A stretch of DNA of 26,279 nt from Candidatus Korarchaeum sp. (GCA_020833055.1 JAJHQZ010000014.1:1-26279); one strand, 5' to 3'. Positions 7,663 through 15,497 are shown, counted from the stretch's first letter. Numbers and translations: made by a program. The notes: a model not told the origin generated them from the sequence alone.

Positions 7663-8529
7663 CTATCTCCTCGCCCTCACATTCATTATATCGTTTATCC
7701 CGTCCCCGAGTAAGTTGAACCCCATCGTAGCCAGCAGTATCGCGAAGCCAGGGAACGTGGAGACCCACCACTGCTCAGTTATGAACCTCCTCCCCTCGCT
7801 CACCATGACGCCCCACTCGGGAGTCGGCGGTTGAACTCCGAGGCCCAGGAAGCCCAGGGCAGCTGCCGTCAGTATGGTCCCACCCATATCCAGAGTCGCC
7901 CTCACTACCAGAGTGGGTATGGCCATGGGCAACACATGCCTTACGATTATCCTTATGTCGCTAGCCCCTACCGCCCTCGCAGCCTCTATATACGTCTCCT
8001 CCCTTATCTGAAGAGCCATAGCCCTAGCGAGTCTAGCGTAGAACACCCAATCGACGAAAGCTATGGCCATCATCGTGTTGAACAGCCCGGGGCCCAAGGC
8101 GGCTGCTACAGCGAGCGCCAATATCAGCCTAGGGAAGGCCATGAACATGTCAGTTATTCTCATCAATATTTCATCAATTTTTCCCCCAAAATATCCTGAT
8201 ACTAATCCTATTAAGGTCCCTATAGTCAGAGAAATTGCAATGACTGCTACAGCTATGAACAGGGAGATCCTAGACCCCCAGATGACCCTGCTGAAGATAT
8301 CCCTCCCCAGCTGATCAGTGCCGAAGGGGTGCTCCATGCTCGGCGGTAGCAACCTCTTGCTCATATCAGTTTTCGTAGGGTCTTCGGTAGCTATTATAGG
8401 CGCTAATAGTGCTATCATTATCAGCAGGAGTGTTATGGAGATCCCTAGAATAGTGAGAGGGCTCCTCCTTATCAAAATCATCGTGAACTTGAAGTCCTCG
8501 GATCTGAAGTACTCATTTATCTTGAACAA
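7663..8529 (-). CDS. dppC: Dipeptide/oligopeptide ABC transporter permease DppC
   Basis: 288 aa from TTG 8529; a longer frame begins at ATG 8547. I prefer TTG because GAGGTG sits exactly 6 nt upstream, the same arrangement as thrS and dppA, whereas ATG 8547 has no Shine-Dalgarno. One N-terminal helix (about 17-42) precedes the permease core with GTDQLGRDIFSRVIWG, five more helices, and the EAA loop EAARAVGASD...HVLP that docks to the ATPases. ALGFLGLGVQPPTPEWG is typical of DppC/OppC. It overlaps the dppB stop if read from ATG 8547, and lies 10 nt after it from the TTG. Confidence 0.93.
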   Translation of the reverse strand: MFKINEYFRSEDFKFTMILIRRSPLTILGISITLLLIMIALLAPIIATEDPTKTDMSKRLLPPSMEHPFGTDQLGRDIFSRVIWGSRISLFIAVAVIAISLTIGTLIGLVSGYFGGKIDEILMRITDMFMAFPRLILALAVAAALGPGLFNTMMAIAFVDWVFYARLARAMALQIREETYIEAARAVGASDIRIIVRHVLPMAIPTLVVRATLDMGGTILTAAALGFLGLGVQPPTPEWGVMVSEGRRFITEQWWVSTFPGFAILLATMGFNLLGDGINDIMNVRARR

Positions 8530-8539
8530 ATCGATCACC

Positions 8540-9553
8540 TCATGCATATCTTATCCTAGGATCTAGGAAGGCGTAGAGGATATCAACTATCAGATTGGCT
8601 AGCGAGTAAACTATTGCTATTAATAGAGTCGACCCCATAACTGCCATGAAATCCACAGATAGGAAGGCTCCTGTGGAATATCTTCCCAATCCAGGCCATG
8701 CAAATATAGTTTCCGTCAAAATAGCACCTTCCAATAGGCTACCATATGCCATACCTATCACTGTGGTCGTCGGGATGAGGGCATTCCTCAATGCGTGCCT
8801 GAATAGGACTATCCTCTCAGCTAGCCCTTTACTCCTAGCGGCCTTTATGAAATCCTGCGTCAGCACTTCCAGGAGGGCGGTCCTCGTTATCCTCGCTATC
8901 GAGGCTGAAGCGTAGTATCCCAAAACGAATGATGGTAATGCTAGGTGCCATAGAGCATTAATGAATGCCTCGAAATTCCCAGTTATCAAGCTATCTATTG
9001 TCAAGAGGCCCGTTATCCTGGGGGGCTCGGGTATCCCTGGATCGAGCCTCCCGGGCCCCGGGAATATGCCTAACTTATAATAGAGGACGAACAGGAGTAT
9101 CAGACCCAGCCAGAAGACGGGCATGCTCACGCCCATGAGCGCGAATATCCTAGAAATATGATCGGGCCACTTGTCCTTCTTAACAGCTGATATTATTCCC
9201 AAGGGAATCCCTATAGCTATAGCCACTATTATAGCTGCGGTGGCGAGCTCTATCGTAGCTGGGAAGAAGTAGAGGAGGTCTTCCATCACCGGGTTGTTCG
9301 TCTTTATCGATCTCCCCAGATCCCCCCTGACCACTTTGTATATATAGTCGAAGAACTGCTCATGTAAGGGTTTATCGAATCCCCACTCCCTCCTTATCTT
9401 CTCCACGAGCTCCGGGGAAGCCTGAGGGCCCAGTATAGCTCCGATAGGATCCGCCGGGATCACATGAGATACTACAAATGTTATCACTATAATTCCAAAT
9501 AGGACAAAAATCATTAAGGCTAATCTCCTTATAATATAAGTCCTGAGATCCAT
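8540..9553 (-). CDS. dppB: Dipeptide/oligopeptide ABC transporter permease DppB
   Basis: 337 aa, the first of two permease subunits, with about six membrane helices. The first is near residues 10-30, followed by the extracytoplasmic DPIGAILGPQASPE region of the family. The EAA loop is KAARSKGL...HALRNALIP, and GAILTETIFAWPGLG is very close to bacterial DppB. ATG 9553 has AAGGAGGATCTCT directly upstream. It is separated from dppA by 37 nt that hold a T6 run on the minus strand, so expression of the permease may be set below that of the binding protein. Confidence 0.95.
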   Translation of the reverse strand: MDLRTYIIRRLALMIFVLFGIIVITFVVSHVIPADPIGAILGPQASPELVEKIRREWGFDKPLHEQFFDYIYKVVRGDLGRSIKTNNPVMEDLLYFFPATIELATAAIIVAIAIGIPLGIISAVKKDKWPDHISRIFALMGVSMPVFWLGLILLFVLYYKLGIFPGPGRLDPGIPEPPRITGLLTIDSLITGNFEAFINALWHLALPSFVLGYYASASIARITRTALLEVLTQDFIKAARSKGLAERIVLFRHALRNALIPTTTVIGMAYGSLLEGAILTETIFAWPGLGRYSTGAFLSVDFMAVMGSTLLIAIVYSLANLIVDILYAFLDPRIRYA

Positions 9554-9570
9554 AGAGATCCTCCTTATGC

Positions 9571-9576
9571 AAAAAA
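9571..9576 (-). terminator. T6 run between dppA and dppB
   Basis: TTTTTT on the minus strand inside the 37-nt dppA-dppB gap, shortly before the dppB ribosome binding site. It could act as a partial terminator so that more dppA than permease mRNA is made. Confidence 0.35.
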
Positions 9577-9590
9577 GTGGGTAGGGGTTT

Positions 9591-11252
9591 TTATCCCTTA
9601 CTGACCTTGGAGAGATCCAAGTAGTAGAACGTGGGATCGGGCAGCCAGTTCCTCACATAATCCCTAACAGCCTGCTGAGCGACTGTCTGATAGAGCATGA
9701 CGTAAGGACCATGATCCAGTATGTAATCCGTTAGATTCAGGTACATCTGTTCCCTCTTCTTAGTATCCATCTCCACGCTAGCCTTCTCAGCCAAGTCTGC
9801 CGCGTAGTCATCATACCAGCTGTTCCTCCAAGCTAACTGCTTTATCCTATAGTTGGCGAAGGCCATAGCATTGCTGTCCGGGTCAGGATAATCTGAGCCC
9901 CATCCTGCTAAGACCATCTGAAGTCCCTGCTTCCTGTACTTCTCATACATCATAGATTGCGTCATCTGAACTATTTTCACCGTGATACCGCACTCAGCCA
10001 GATCGGCCTGTATCTTAGTCGCTATATCTATCTGCGGATAAGTCGGCGGTGTCGTCAACTCTATCGTGAAGCCGTTCGGATAACCGGCTTTAGCTAGTAG
10101 CTCCTTCGCTTTATTAACATCCTTATAGTAGGGAGTCTTCGGGTTGGCACCTAGCAACCCCTTCGGAATCACTGTCTGCCACTTTATAGCGGCTCCCTTC
10201 AATATCCCATTCACTATACCATCGTAATCTATGCAGTACCTTATAGCATCCCTCACCTCCTCCTTATCCAAGGGTTTCACGGCTACGTTCATCCCTATGT
10301 AGACGTTATGCAGCCTCTCAGCCCTAACGATCTGAATCCCGGGCTGCCCCTCGATCTGCTTTATCTGATCTGGGGTTAAGTCAGTTGCAACATCTACATC
10401 CCCTTTCTGTATGAGTAGGAGCTGATCCGTAGGCTCAGCGACATGCTTTATTATGACAGTCTTGACGCGGGGCTGCCCAGGCTTCCAATAGTATGGGTTG
10501 GCCCTCAGGATGAACTGGGACTCCCTATCCCATTTCTCCAGCACGAAGGGACCGCTTCCAGCGCTGTGATCGTCCAACCAAGCGCTTCCCATATCTCCAT
10601 TCTTCTCGTGGGCCTCTACAACTTTCTTATCCACGATGCTCGATGTCGTGAAGGTCAAGACGCTGAGGAAGAAGCTGGGAGCAACTGTCTTATTGAGCTT
10701 TATCCTGACAGTATAATCATCGATCTTCTCTATCTGATCCGGGGTCTTCAGGAATGGCGCAAGCACTGAGTAGGCCGTTTGCTTCAACTTAACTACCCTC
10801 TGAAGGGAATAAACGACATCATCAGCTGTTAGCGGGTTTCCGCTGGCGAACTTGATGCCCTTCCTTATGTAAAACGTCCAAGTCATCCCATCGGGACTTA
10901 CCTCCCATCTCTCAGCGACTTCTGGCTTCACGTTTATCAGATCGGGGAGCTCGAAGTCAACGAGTTTATCGTATAACTGATTCGTGACGAAGCAAGACGT
11001 GAATTCATAAGCTCTCGCAGGATCGAGTGAAACAGCATCGGATGTATCCATGGCGATTATCAGAGTATCAGCAGGAGTCTTCATGGCAGCAGTCGTAGTG
11101 GTCGGTGTTACAGTCGGTGTAACTGTCTGAACCACTGTCGTGGTCACTGTAGTCGTGACAGTAGTCACCTTGCCGGGGCCCGCGGCGAAATAACCGATGA
11201 CAGCACCCACTATGAAGAGGAGTATGACTAAGGCTAGATCGCGGGCATTCAT
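9591..11252 (-). CDS. dppA: Membrane-anchored dipeptide/oligopeptide-binding protein DppA (SBP family 5)
   Basis: 553 aa, captures peptides outside the cell and hands them to DppBC. An N-terminal hydrophobic helix (about 6-24, LALVILLFIVGAVIGYF) has no lipobox cysteine, so the protein is probably anchored by this helix. A Thr-rich stalk follows (about 29-54, 16 of 26 residues Thr), as in archaeal surface-binding proteins that are often O-glycosylated. The family 5 core includes VAERWEVSPDGMTWTFYIRKG, SGNPLTADDVVYSLQRV, and a C-terminal PDPTFYYLDLSKV. ATG 11252 is preceded by GGAGGTG at 6 nt; the longer frame's GTG 11261 lies within that Shine-Dalgarno. First gene of the dpp operon, with a strong TATA box. 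Confidence 0.95.
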   Translation of the reverse strand: MNARDLALVILLFIVGAVIGYFAAGPGKVTTVTTTVTTTVVQTVTPTVTPTTTTAAMKTPADTLIIAMDTSDAVSLDPARAYEFTSCFVTNQLYDKLVDFELPDLINVKPEVAERWEVSPDGMTWTFYIRKGIKFASGNPLTADDVVYSLQRVVKLKQTAYSVLAPFLKTPDQIEKIDDYTVRIKLNKTVAPSFFLSVLTFTTSSIVDKKVVEAHEKNGDMGSAWLDDHSAGSGPFVLEKWDRESQFILRANPYYWKPGQPRVKTVIIKHVAEPTDQLLLIQKGDVDVATDLTPDQIKQIEGQPGIQIVRAERLHNVYIGMNVAVKPLDKEEVRDAIRYCIDYDGIVNGILKGAAIKWQTVIPKGLLGANPKTPYYKDVNKAKELLAKAGYPNGFTIELTTPPTYPQIDIATKIQADLAECGITVKIVQMTQSMMYEKYRKQGLQMVLAGWGSDYPDPDSNAMAFANYRIKQLAWRNSWYDDYAADLAEKASVEMDTKKREQMYLNLTDYILDHGPYVMLYQTVAQQAVRDYVRNWLPDPTFYYLDLSKVSKG

Positions 11253-11258
11253 TACGGG

Positions 11259-11265
11259 CACCTCC
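11259..11265 (-). promoter_or_regulatory. Ribosome binding site that sets the dppA start
   Basis: GGAGGTG on the minus strand, 6 nt before ATG 11252. The alternative GTG start at 11261 is the last three bases of this element. Confidence 0.75.
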
Positions 11266-11293
11266 TCAGGAGGCCTAGGCTCTAAGATGAACT

Positions 11294-11306
11294 AATATAA
11301 AAACTT
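11294..11306 (-). promoter_or_regulatory. TATA box/BRE of the dpp operon
   Basis: AAGTTTTTATATT on the minus strand, identical to the thrS promoter core at 357-369. The predicted start of transcription is near 11273, giving a leader of about 20 nt that includes the Shine-Dalgarno. Confidence 0.65.
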
Positions 11307-11542
11307 AGAGGTCGGTTGAATTCACATAATTAAGGCCTATTTTTTAATCCTTTAACGGGAATGTCTCTTTAATTTTTTATTGAAAAAATTTCCATCAACT
11401 GTAATCGTAAATGTGTGAATATATAACAAATAGGAGCTTTTAATTAATCTGAATATTAATATTATAGGGATTAATATATGTTTTATGCTTGAAGATAACT
11501 CTAACGCTCGCTCCTGCGAATCTCCCATGGGTCTCAAAGGGT
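11307..11542. other. AT-rich divergent intergenic region with a nested inverted repeat
   Basis: No convincing gene. It separates the divergent dppA and cysteine-synthase-like genes. A stretch at 11443-11475 shows ATTAATC...GATTAAT flanking a perfect 12-bp palindrome, AATATTAATATT (11452-11463), a candidate regulator site. Short T and A runs occur throughout. A 61-codon minus-strand frame (11352-11537) is judged spurious. Confidence 0.5.
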
Positions 11543-11552
11543 AATTTTTAAG
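11543..11552 (+). promoter_or_regulatory. TATA-like box of the cysteine-synthase-like gene
   Basis: AATTTTTAAG centred about 27 nt before ATG 11575, matching a leaderless transcript; no Shine-Dalgarno precedes the ATG. Confidence 0.5.
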
Positions 11553-11574
11553 AGTCTACGCTCAAATTTTTCAT

Positions 11575-12477
11575 ATGCCCGAGATCTGGGAATGCGTTGG
11601 GAACACTCCTATAGTCGATGTAGACGGTATCTCATTCAAGCTAGAGTACCTGAATCCCGGAGGCAGCCATAAAGATAGGATGGCAGTTTCGATGCTCCTA
11701 GATCTAATAGATAGGAAGGGCAGGGGTGGAGCTATAGTCGAAGCCACGAGCGGGTGCACTGGAGTCTCACTCTCCCTGCACGGCAGAGCGATGGGTTTCG
11801 ATGTCTATATAACAGTTAAGGAGGACTCTAGCCCCGTCAAGGTCGCCCTGATGAGGAGCTTAGGCGCTAAAGTCTACACATGCCCCAATGTCCCCCCCGA
11901 GGATCCCAGGAGCATAAAATCCGTAGCTAAGAGGATAGCTGAGGAGAAGGGAGCCACATTCTTGATGCAGGACTCGAATCCAGCTAACCCTAGGGGACAG
12001 GAGAGGATGGGAGAGGAGATATTGGAGAGTTTAAGGAGAGTGGATGTTTTCGTGATGGGAGTAGGGACTGGAGGTACGATAACAGGTGTTGGGAAACTTC
12101 TTAAGAAGGAATTCGGGACCAAAATAATAGCAGTTACCTCTAAAGGCTCAGAACTAGCTAGGAAATTCGGCCTCTCTAGTAAGTTCGAGGGGGAGGTGGA
12201 AGGTTACGATAGTTATCATATCCCCGATAATCTCGACCTCAGCTTAGTGGATGAAGTCTATGAGGTCAGCAGAGCTGAAGCGATTGAGTGGGCCTCTGAG
12301 CTCCTGAAGAAAGGGATTATGGGAGGTATGTCGACGGGTGCTCACTATCTAGCTAGCTTATATGCCAAGAAAAAGTACGGAGGGACTGTAGTCACTGTGG
12401 CTGCCGATAGCGTCCTCTTCCATCCTCCCATACTGAATGCTTCGAGCGGGGTCGCAGCTTATAAGCTCCCATTTTAA
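11575..12477 (+). CDS. PLP-dependent enzyme of the cysteine synthase (beta-elimination/replacement) family
   Basis: 300 aa, slightly shorter than typical O-acetylserine or O-phosphoserine sulfhydrylases. The N-terminus has VGNTPIVDVDG, then the Schiff-base lysine K33 in GGSHKDR. The phosphate-binding loop is GVGTGGT (162-168), and a Ser in AADS near residue 282 is placed to contact the pyridine nitrogen. The asparagine loop that usually reads SGNTG reads SGCTG here (59-63). In this family that asparagine contacts the PLP 3'-hydroxyl, so activity or substrate may differ. Cysteine synthesis is the default reading, but threonine-deaminase-like, cystathionine or other beta-replacement activities are not excluded. 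The DUF4349 gene follows closely but appears to have its own promoter across the stop codon. Confidence 0.82.
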   Translation: MPEIWECVGNTPIVDVDGISFKLEYLNPGGSHKDRMAVSMLLDLIDRKGRGGAIVEATSGCTGVSLSLHGRAMGFDVYITVKEDSSPVKVALMRSLGAKVYTCPNVPPEDPRSIKSVAKRIAEEKGATFLMQDSNPANPRGQERMGEEILESLRRVDVFVMGVGTGGTITGVGKLLKKEFGTKIIAVTSKGSELARKFGLSSKFEGEVEGYDSYHIPDNLDLSLVDEVYEVSRAEAIEWASELLKKGIMGGMSTGAHYLASLYAKKKYGGTVVTVAADSVLFHPPILNASSGVAAYKLPF

Positions 12478-12478
12478 G
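12471..12478 (+). promoter_or_regulatory. TATA-like box of the DUF4349 gene
   Basis: ATTTTAAG overlapping the preceding gene's stop codon, centred about 26 nt before ATG 12500. This supports a leaderless start at that ATG, not any earlier in-frame codon. Confidence 0.5.
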
Positions 12479-12499
12479 CGAGTAGTGCTATGCAAAGTT

Positions 12500-13333
12500 A
12501 TGAAGAGAGAGATATCACTAGCGGCCTTTTTGGCGGTCCTCCTGCTGGCCGGCTACCTCATATATCCATATCTTTTCGAGAGTCAGCCTCAGCAGGCGCC
12601 TCAATATATGCCAGAGGTAACCGCGGCAGCGAGTTTAAAGAGGGAACAAGCTCCCTCTGGCAAGGAAGCCATCTCAATACCTTCAGGAAGAAATGTAACA
12701 GTAAGTGCTTATCTGAAGCTCCAGGTGAGTGATGTAAATTCAGCTCAATTGAAGCTATCTCAGATCGCTCTGAAGTATAATGGATATGTCCAGAGCTCCT
12801 CAATATACGAGGGAGGAGGTTACGTGACCCTGAGGATACCTGTGGAGAAGTTGGAAGATGCTCTGAGAGATATAAGATCTCTTGGCAAAGTCGAGGTAGA
12901 GCAGAGGAATGTGGAAGATGTTACGGAGCAAGTGTTAGATGTGGAGACGAGATTGAAGAGCCTAAAAGCTACTGAAAGTAGGCTGATGGATCTCCTGAAT
13001 AAAGCTGAGAGCGTCAAAGATATAATAGAGATAGAGGATAAGCTATCTCAAGTGAGGCAGCAGATAGAATGGTTGGAAGCCATGAGGAGGAACTTGGAGA
13101 CGATGATAAATTATGCTACTGTGGATGTGGAGCTGAAGAAGGAAGGTTACATACCTCCTGAGGAGGATCTCCTAGCTAAGATCTGGGAGGATTCCAGGAA
13201 GGCCCTGATAGGTTCTATCTACATAATAGTAGTGGGAGCTTCCTTCTCAGCTTTACCTCTCCTGCTTATCGCATCAATATACCTAGCGTACAGGAGGAGG
13301 CGCTCGGGTCAATCCCCGATTAAATCGGAATAA
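12500..13333 (+). CDS. DUF4349 membrane-anchored protein
   Basis: 277 aa. An N-terminal signal-anchor helix (about 5-25) is followed by an outside region. Within it, residues about 55-125 form a ferredoxin-like alpha/beta part (AYLKLQVSDVNSAQLKLSQIA...YVTLRIPVEKLEDAL), and about 130-205 are strongly helical and coiled-coil-like (VLDVETRLKSLKATESRL...LSQVRQQIEWLEAMRRNLE). A C-terminal membrane helix (about 235-262) ends in a basic tail, YRRRRSGQ. This is the DUF4349 layout; the family has no firm function and often sits in the cell envelope. ATG 12500 was chosen because of the leaderless promoter spacing. The 3' end overlaps the convergent glycosyltransferase gene by 25 nt. Confidence 0.82.
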   Translation: MKREISLAAFLAVLLLAGYLIYPYLFESQPQQAPQYMPEVTAAASLKREQAPSGKEAISIPSGRNVTVSAYLKLQVSDVNSAQLKLSQIALKYNGYVQSSSIYEGGGYVTLRIPVEKLEDALRDIRSLGKVEVEQRNVEDVTEQVLDVETRLKSLKATESRLMDLLNKAESVKDIIEIEDKLSQVRQQIEWLEAMRRNLETMINYATVDVELKKEGYIPPEEDLLAKIWEDSRKALIGSIYIIVVGASFSALPLLLIASIYLAYRRRRSGQSPIKSE

Positions 13334-14382
13334 ACTGATAGTATTCTCTCACCAACTACCCTTATATCATAATTTTTTTCAACAATAGACCTGAGATTTT
13401 CAGGAGGGATATCAAAATTCTCGAGATTCTTCAAAGCTTTCCTCAAGGATTCCCTATCTCCGGGCCTGTAGAAGATGGCTATCCCGCTGAATAACCTCTT
13501 GTGAACCTCTATATCGGAGAGTATGACGGGTTTCCCGAGGGCCATTGCTTCTAGGACTATCGTAGGGAATCCCTCACTCCTAGATGGCAGTATTATGGCA
13601 TCGGAGCTCAGGGCGTAGGGGATCCAGCCCTCCATATCCATCCTCCCGAGGAACCTCACTCTCATCCCCTCGGCTAGTTTCATCAACCTCCCCCTCATCG
13701 GCCCATCGCCCACTATCCATAGAGAAGCCCCATCAACTCCCCTCAGGTCCGAGAGTAGGGAATCCAAGTTCTTCGCTTCAGTCAATCCACCAACGAAGAG
13801 CAACTGCACATCCCCTTCCCTCTCAACAGGATTCGAGGATCTAGCTAAGTTATCTATCTCCTCCAGATCTATGAAGTTTGGGATCACCTTTATCTTACCT
13901 TCATCTATCCCCCTGCTCACCATTAGCTCCTTATCGACTTCATTCAACGCTATGAATACAGCAGCTCCCCTGAGAATCCTGAAGGATATTCTCTCGTGCA
14001 GCTCAGCCAATAGGGATGCGAGTCCCCTGTAGGAAGCCCTCCCATGGAGAGTCACCACTACCCTCTCCCTCCTCGCGAATGGGTAGCTGAGGAGGGTCGT
14101 GAAAGTGTAGACAGAGTGCATGTGGATCAGATCGAAGCTTTCAGCTATCTTCCTGAAGTAAAATGGGAGCTCAAGCGGTATAGGATTCCTCAAAGGCTCT
14201 AAGAAAGATCTGAGCCTCACTACCTTATAATCATCCTCCTCGATCTCAGTGGGCCCCCTATGTGTCGTGAGCACGGTCACCTCATGACCCCTGGATGAGA
14301 GGAATCTGGAGAGCCTCTTCACATGGTACTCGATGCCACCCGGATGGGGCGGGAATCTGTGACAGATCTGAAGTACTCTCAT
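13309..14382 (-). CDS. GT4-family glycosyltransferase (GT-B fold)
   Basis: 357 aa, predicted cytoplasmic or membrane-associated retaining glycosyltransferase using a nucleotide sugar. The N-terminal acceptor domain begins MRVLQICHRFPPHPGGIE, where the glycine-rich loop follows the first strand. The C-terminal donor domain (from about 190) has LLFVGGLTEAKNLDSLL, and the EX7E motif lies in SRSEGFPTIVLEAM (E270, E278). Likely roles are glycolipid, N-glycan or S-layer decoration; the acceptor cannot be told. ATG 14382 overlaps the stop of the radical SAM gene (ATGA), so the two are translationally coupled. The 3' end overlaps the DUF4349 gene. Confidence 0.9.
   Translation of the reverse strand: MRVLQICHRFPPHPGGIEYHVKRLSRFLSSRGHEVTVLTTHRGPTEIEEDDYKVVRLRSFLEPLRNPIPLELPFYFRKIAESFDLIHMHSVYTFTTLLSYPFARRERVVVTLHGRASYRGLASLLAELHERISFRILRGAAVFIALNEVDKELMVSRGIDEGKIKVIPNFIDLEEIDNLARSSNPVEREGDVQLLFVGGLTEAKNLDSLLSDLRGVDGASLWIVGDGPMRGRLMKLAEGMRVRFLGRMDMEGWIPYALSSDAIILPSRSEGFPTIVLEAMALGKPVILSDIEVHKRLFSGIAIFYRPGDRESLRKALKNLENFDIPPENLRSIVEKNYDIRVVGERILSVYSDLIGD
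13373..13379 (+). terminator. T7 tract downstream of the DUF4349 gene
   Basis: TTTTTTT on the plus strand, about 40 nt past the DUF4349 stop and lying antisense within the glycosyltransferase coding region. Plausible archaeal terminator for the plus-strand transcript. Confidence 0.45.
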
Positions 14383-15461
14383 AATAGAACCTCAGAAAAT
14401 CCGCTCTTAGAACATCTACCGACTATGGGTATCTCCTCACCGCATTTAGGGCATTTACCATCCGTTAAATTGCACCTCTCAACGTAGAACCCGTACCTCT
14501 TTATCAAGAGGGTCCCGCAGTTAGGACAGTAAGTACTCTCGCTGGGGTCCCCGGGAACGTTCCCAGCGTAAACGTACTTCAAGCCCTCTTCCTTCGCTAT
14601 AGAGAGGGCCCTCTTCATAGTCTGGATGGGTGTGGGAGGTATGTCCTTCATCTTATAGTGTGGGAAGAACCTGGAGAAATGCACCGGAGTATCATCACCC
14701 ACTTCCTCTGAGACCCACCTGGAGAAGGACCTTATCTCATCCTCCCCATCGTTGTATCCAGGTATTATAAGGTAGGTGAGTTCCACGTGCCTCCCGGCCC
14801 TCTTCAAATCGATCACAGTATCCAAAATAGGCTTCAAGAAGGGAACTTTAGCTACCTTCCTGTAGAACTGGTCTGTGAAGGCCTTAACATCGACATTAGC
14901 TGCATCTATAACAGGTATCAACCTCTCCCTAGCCTCCTCGCTCCAATATCCATTGGTCACGCTTATAGTAGCGAGCCCCGCTCTCTTAGCGAGTTCAGCT
15001 GTCTCAACTACCCACTCCATGCTCACTATCGTGGGCTCATTGTACGTGAAAGCTATGCTCTTAGCTCCATAGCTCATAGCTTCCCTCACTGCCTCCTCAG
15101 GAGGTAAGTAAACGAGATCCGGGAATTTCTCTGGATCGGACTGGCTTATTATCCAGTTCTGGCAGTGATCGCAGAACATATTGCAACCCACTGTACCTAT
15201 GCTGTAAGTCCTGCTCCCGGGCATGAAGTGGAAGAGGGGCTTCTTCTCTATTGGATCGAGGGCTACGCTGCTCATCATCCCATAATTGACCTCGCAGAGC
15301 ACACCCCTAACGTTTACCTTGGATCTGCATAACCCATACCTTCCCTCAGGGATAAAGCATTTCCTAGGGCAAGCGAGGCATCTTACAGCTCCTCCCTCCA
15401 GCTGGGCTTGAAGCTTCGCCCTGACCCGATGGGGCGCTCCATCCGGGCAACCCTCAGCCAT
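14379..15461 (-). CDS. amrS: AmrS-like radical SAM protein (AmmeMemoRadiSam system type, PflA-related)
   Basis: 360 aa. The radical SAM CX3CX2C cluster motif is C93, C97, C100 in VGCNMFCDHC, followed by the GxxE-like AFTYNEPTI segment. An N-terminal cysteine group, CLACPRKC...GLC (C28, C31, C35, C45), is characteristic of this family. The C-terminal tail adds a zinc-ribbon-like set (YCPNCG, RC, KCPKCGEE). Family members are often found near Memo and AMMECR1 genes, neither of which is in this window; their reaction is not settled. ATG 15461 follows a TATA-like box by about 29 nt, giving a nearly leaderless message. It overlaps the glycosyltransferase start by 4 nt. Confidence 0.88.
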   Translation of the reverse strand: MAEGCPDGAPHRVRAKLQAQLEGGAVRCLACPRKCFIPEGRYGLCRSKVNVRGVLCEVNYGMMSSVALDPIEKKPLFHFMPGSRTYSIGTVGCNMFCDHCQNWIISQSDPEKFPDLVYLPPEEAVREAMSYGAKSIAFTYNEPTIVSMEWVVETAELAKRAGLATISVTNGYWSEEARERLIPVIDAANVDVKAFTDQFYRKVAKVPFLKPILDTVIDLKRAGRHVELTYLIIPGYNDGEDEIRSFSRWVSEEVGDDTPVHFSRFFPHYKMKDIPPTPIQTMKRALSIAKEEGLKYVYAGNVPGDPSESTYCPNCGTLLIKRYGFYVERCNLTDGKCPKCGEEIPIVGRCSKSGFSEVLL

Positions 15462-15485
15462 CTCGCATACTCCCTCGAGCGACCT

Positions 15486-15497
15486 GATAAACTTTAA
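15486..15497 (-). promoter_or_regulatory. TATA-like box of amrS
   Basis: TTAAAGTTTATC on the minus strand, centred about 30 nt before ATG 15461, within the 40-nt gap behind the secreted-protein gene. Confidence 0.45.

Noticed and set aside
11352-11537. A 61-codon minus-strand frame in the AT-rich dppA/cysteine-synthase gap
   Set aside because: It starts at TTG, has no ribosome binding site, uses AT-rich codons unlike its neighbours, and no promoter is properly placed. Likely a by-product of low GC.
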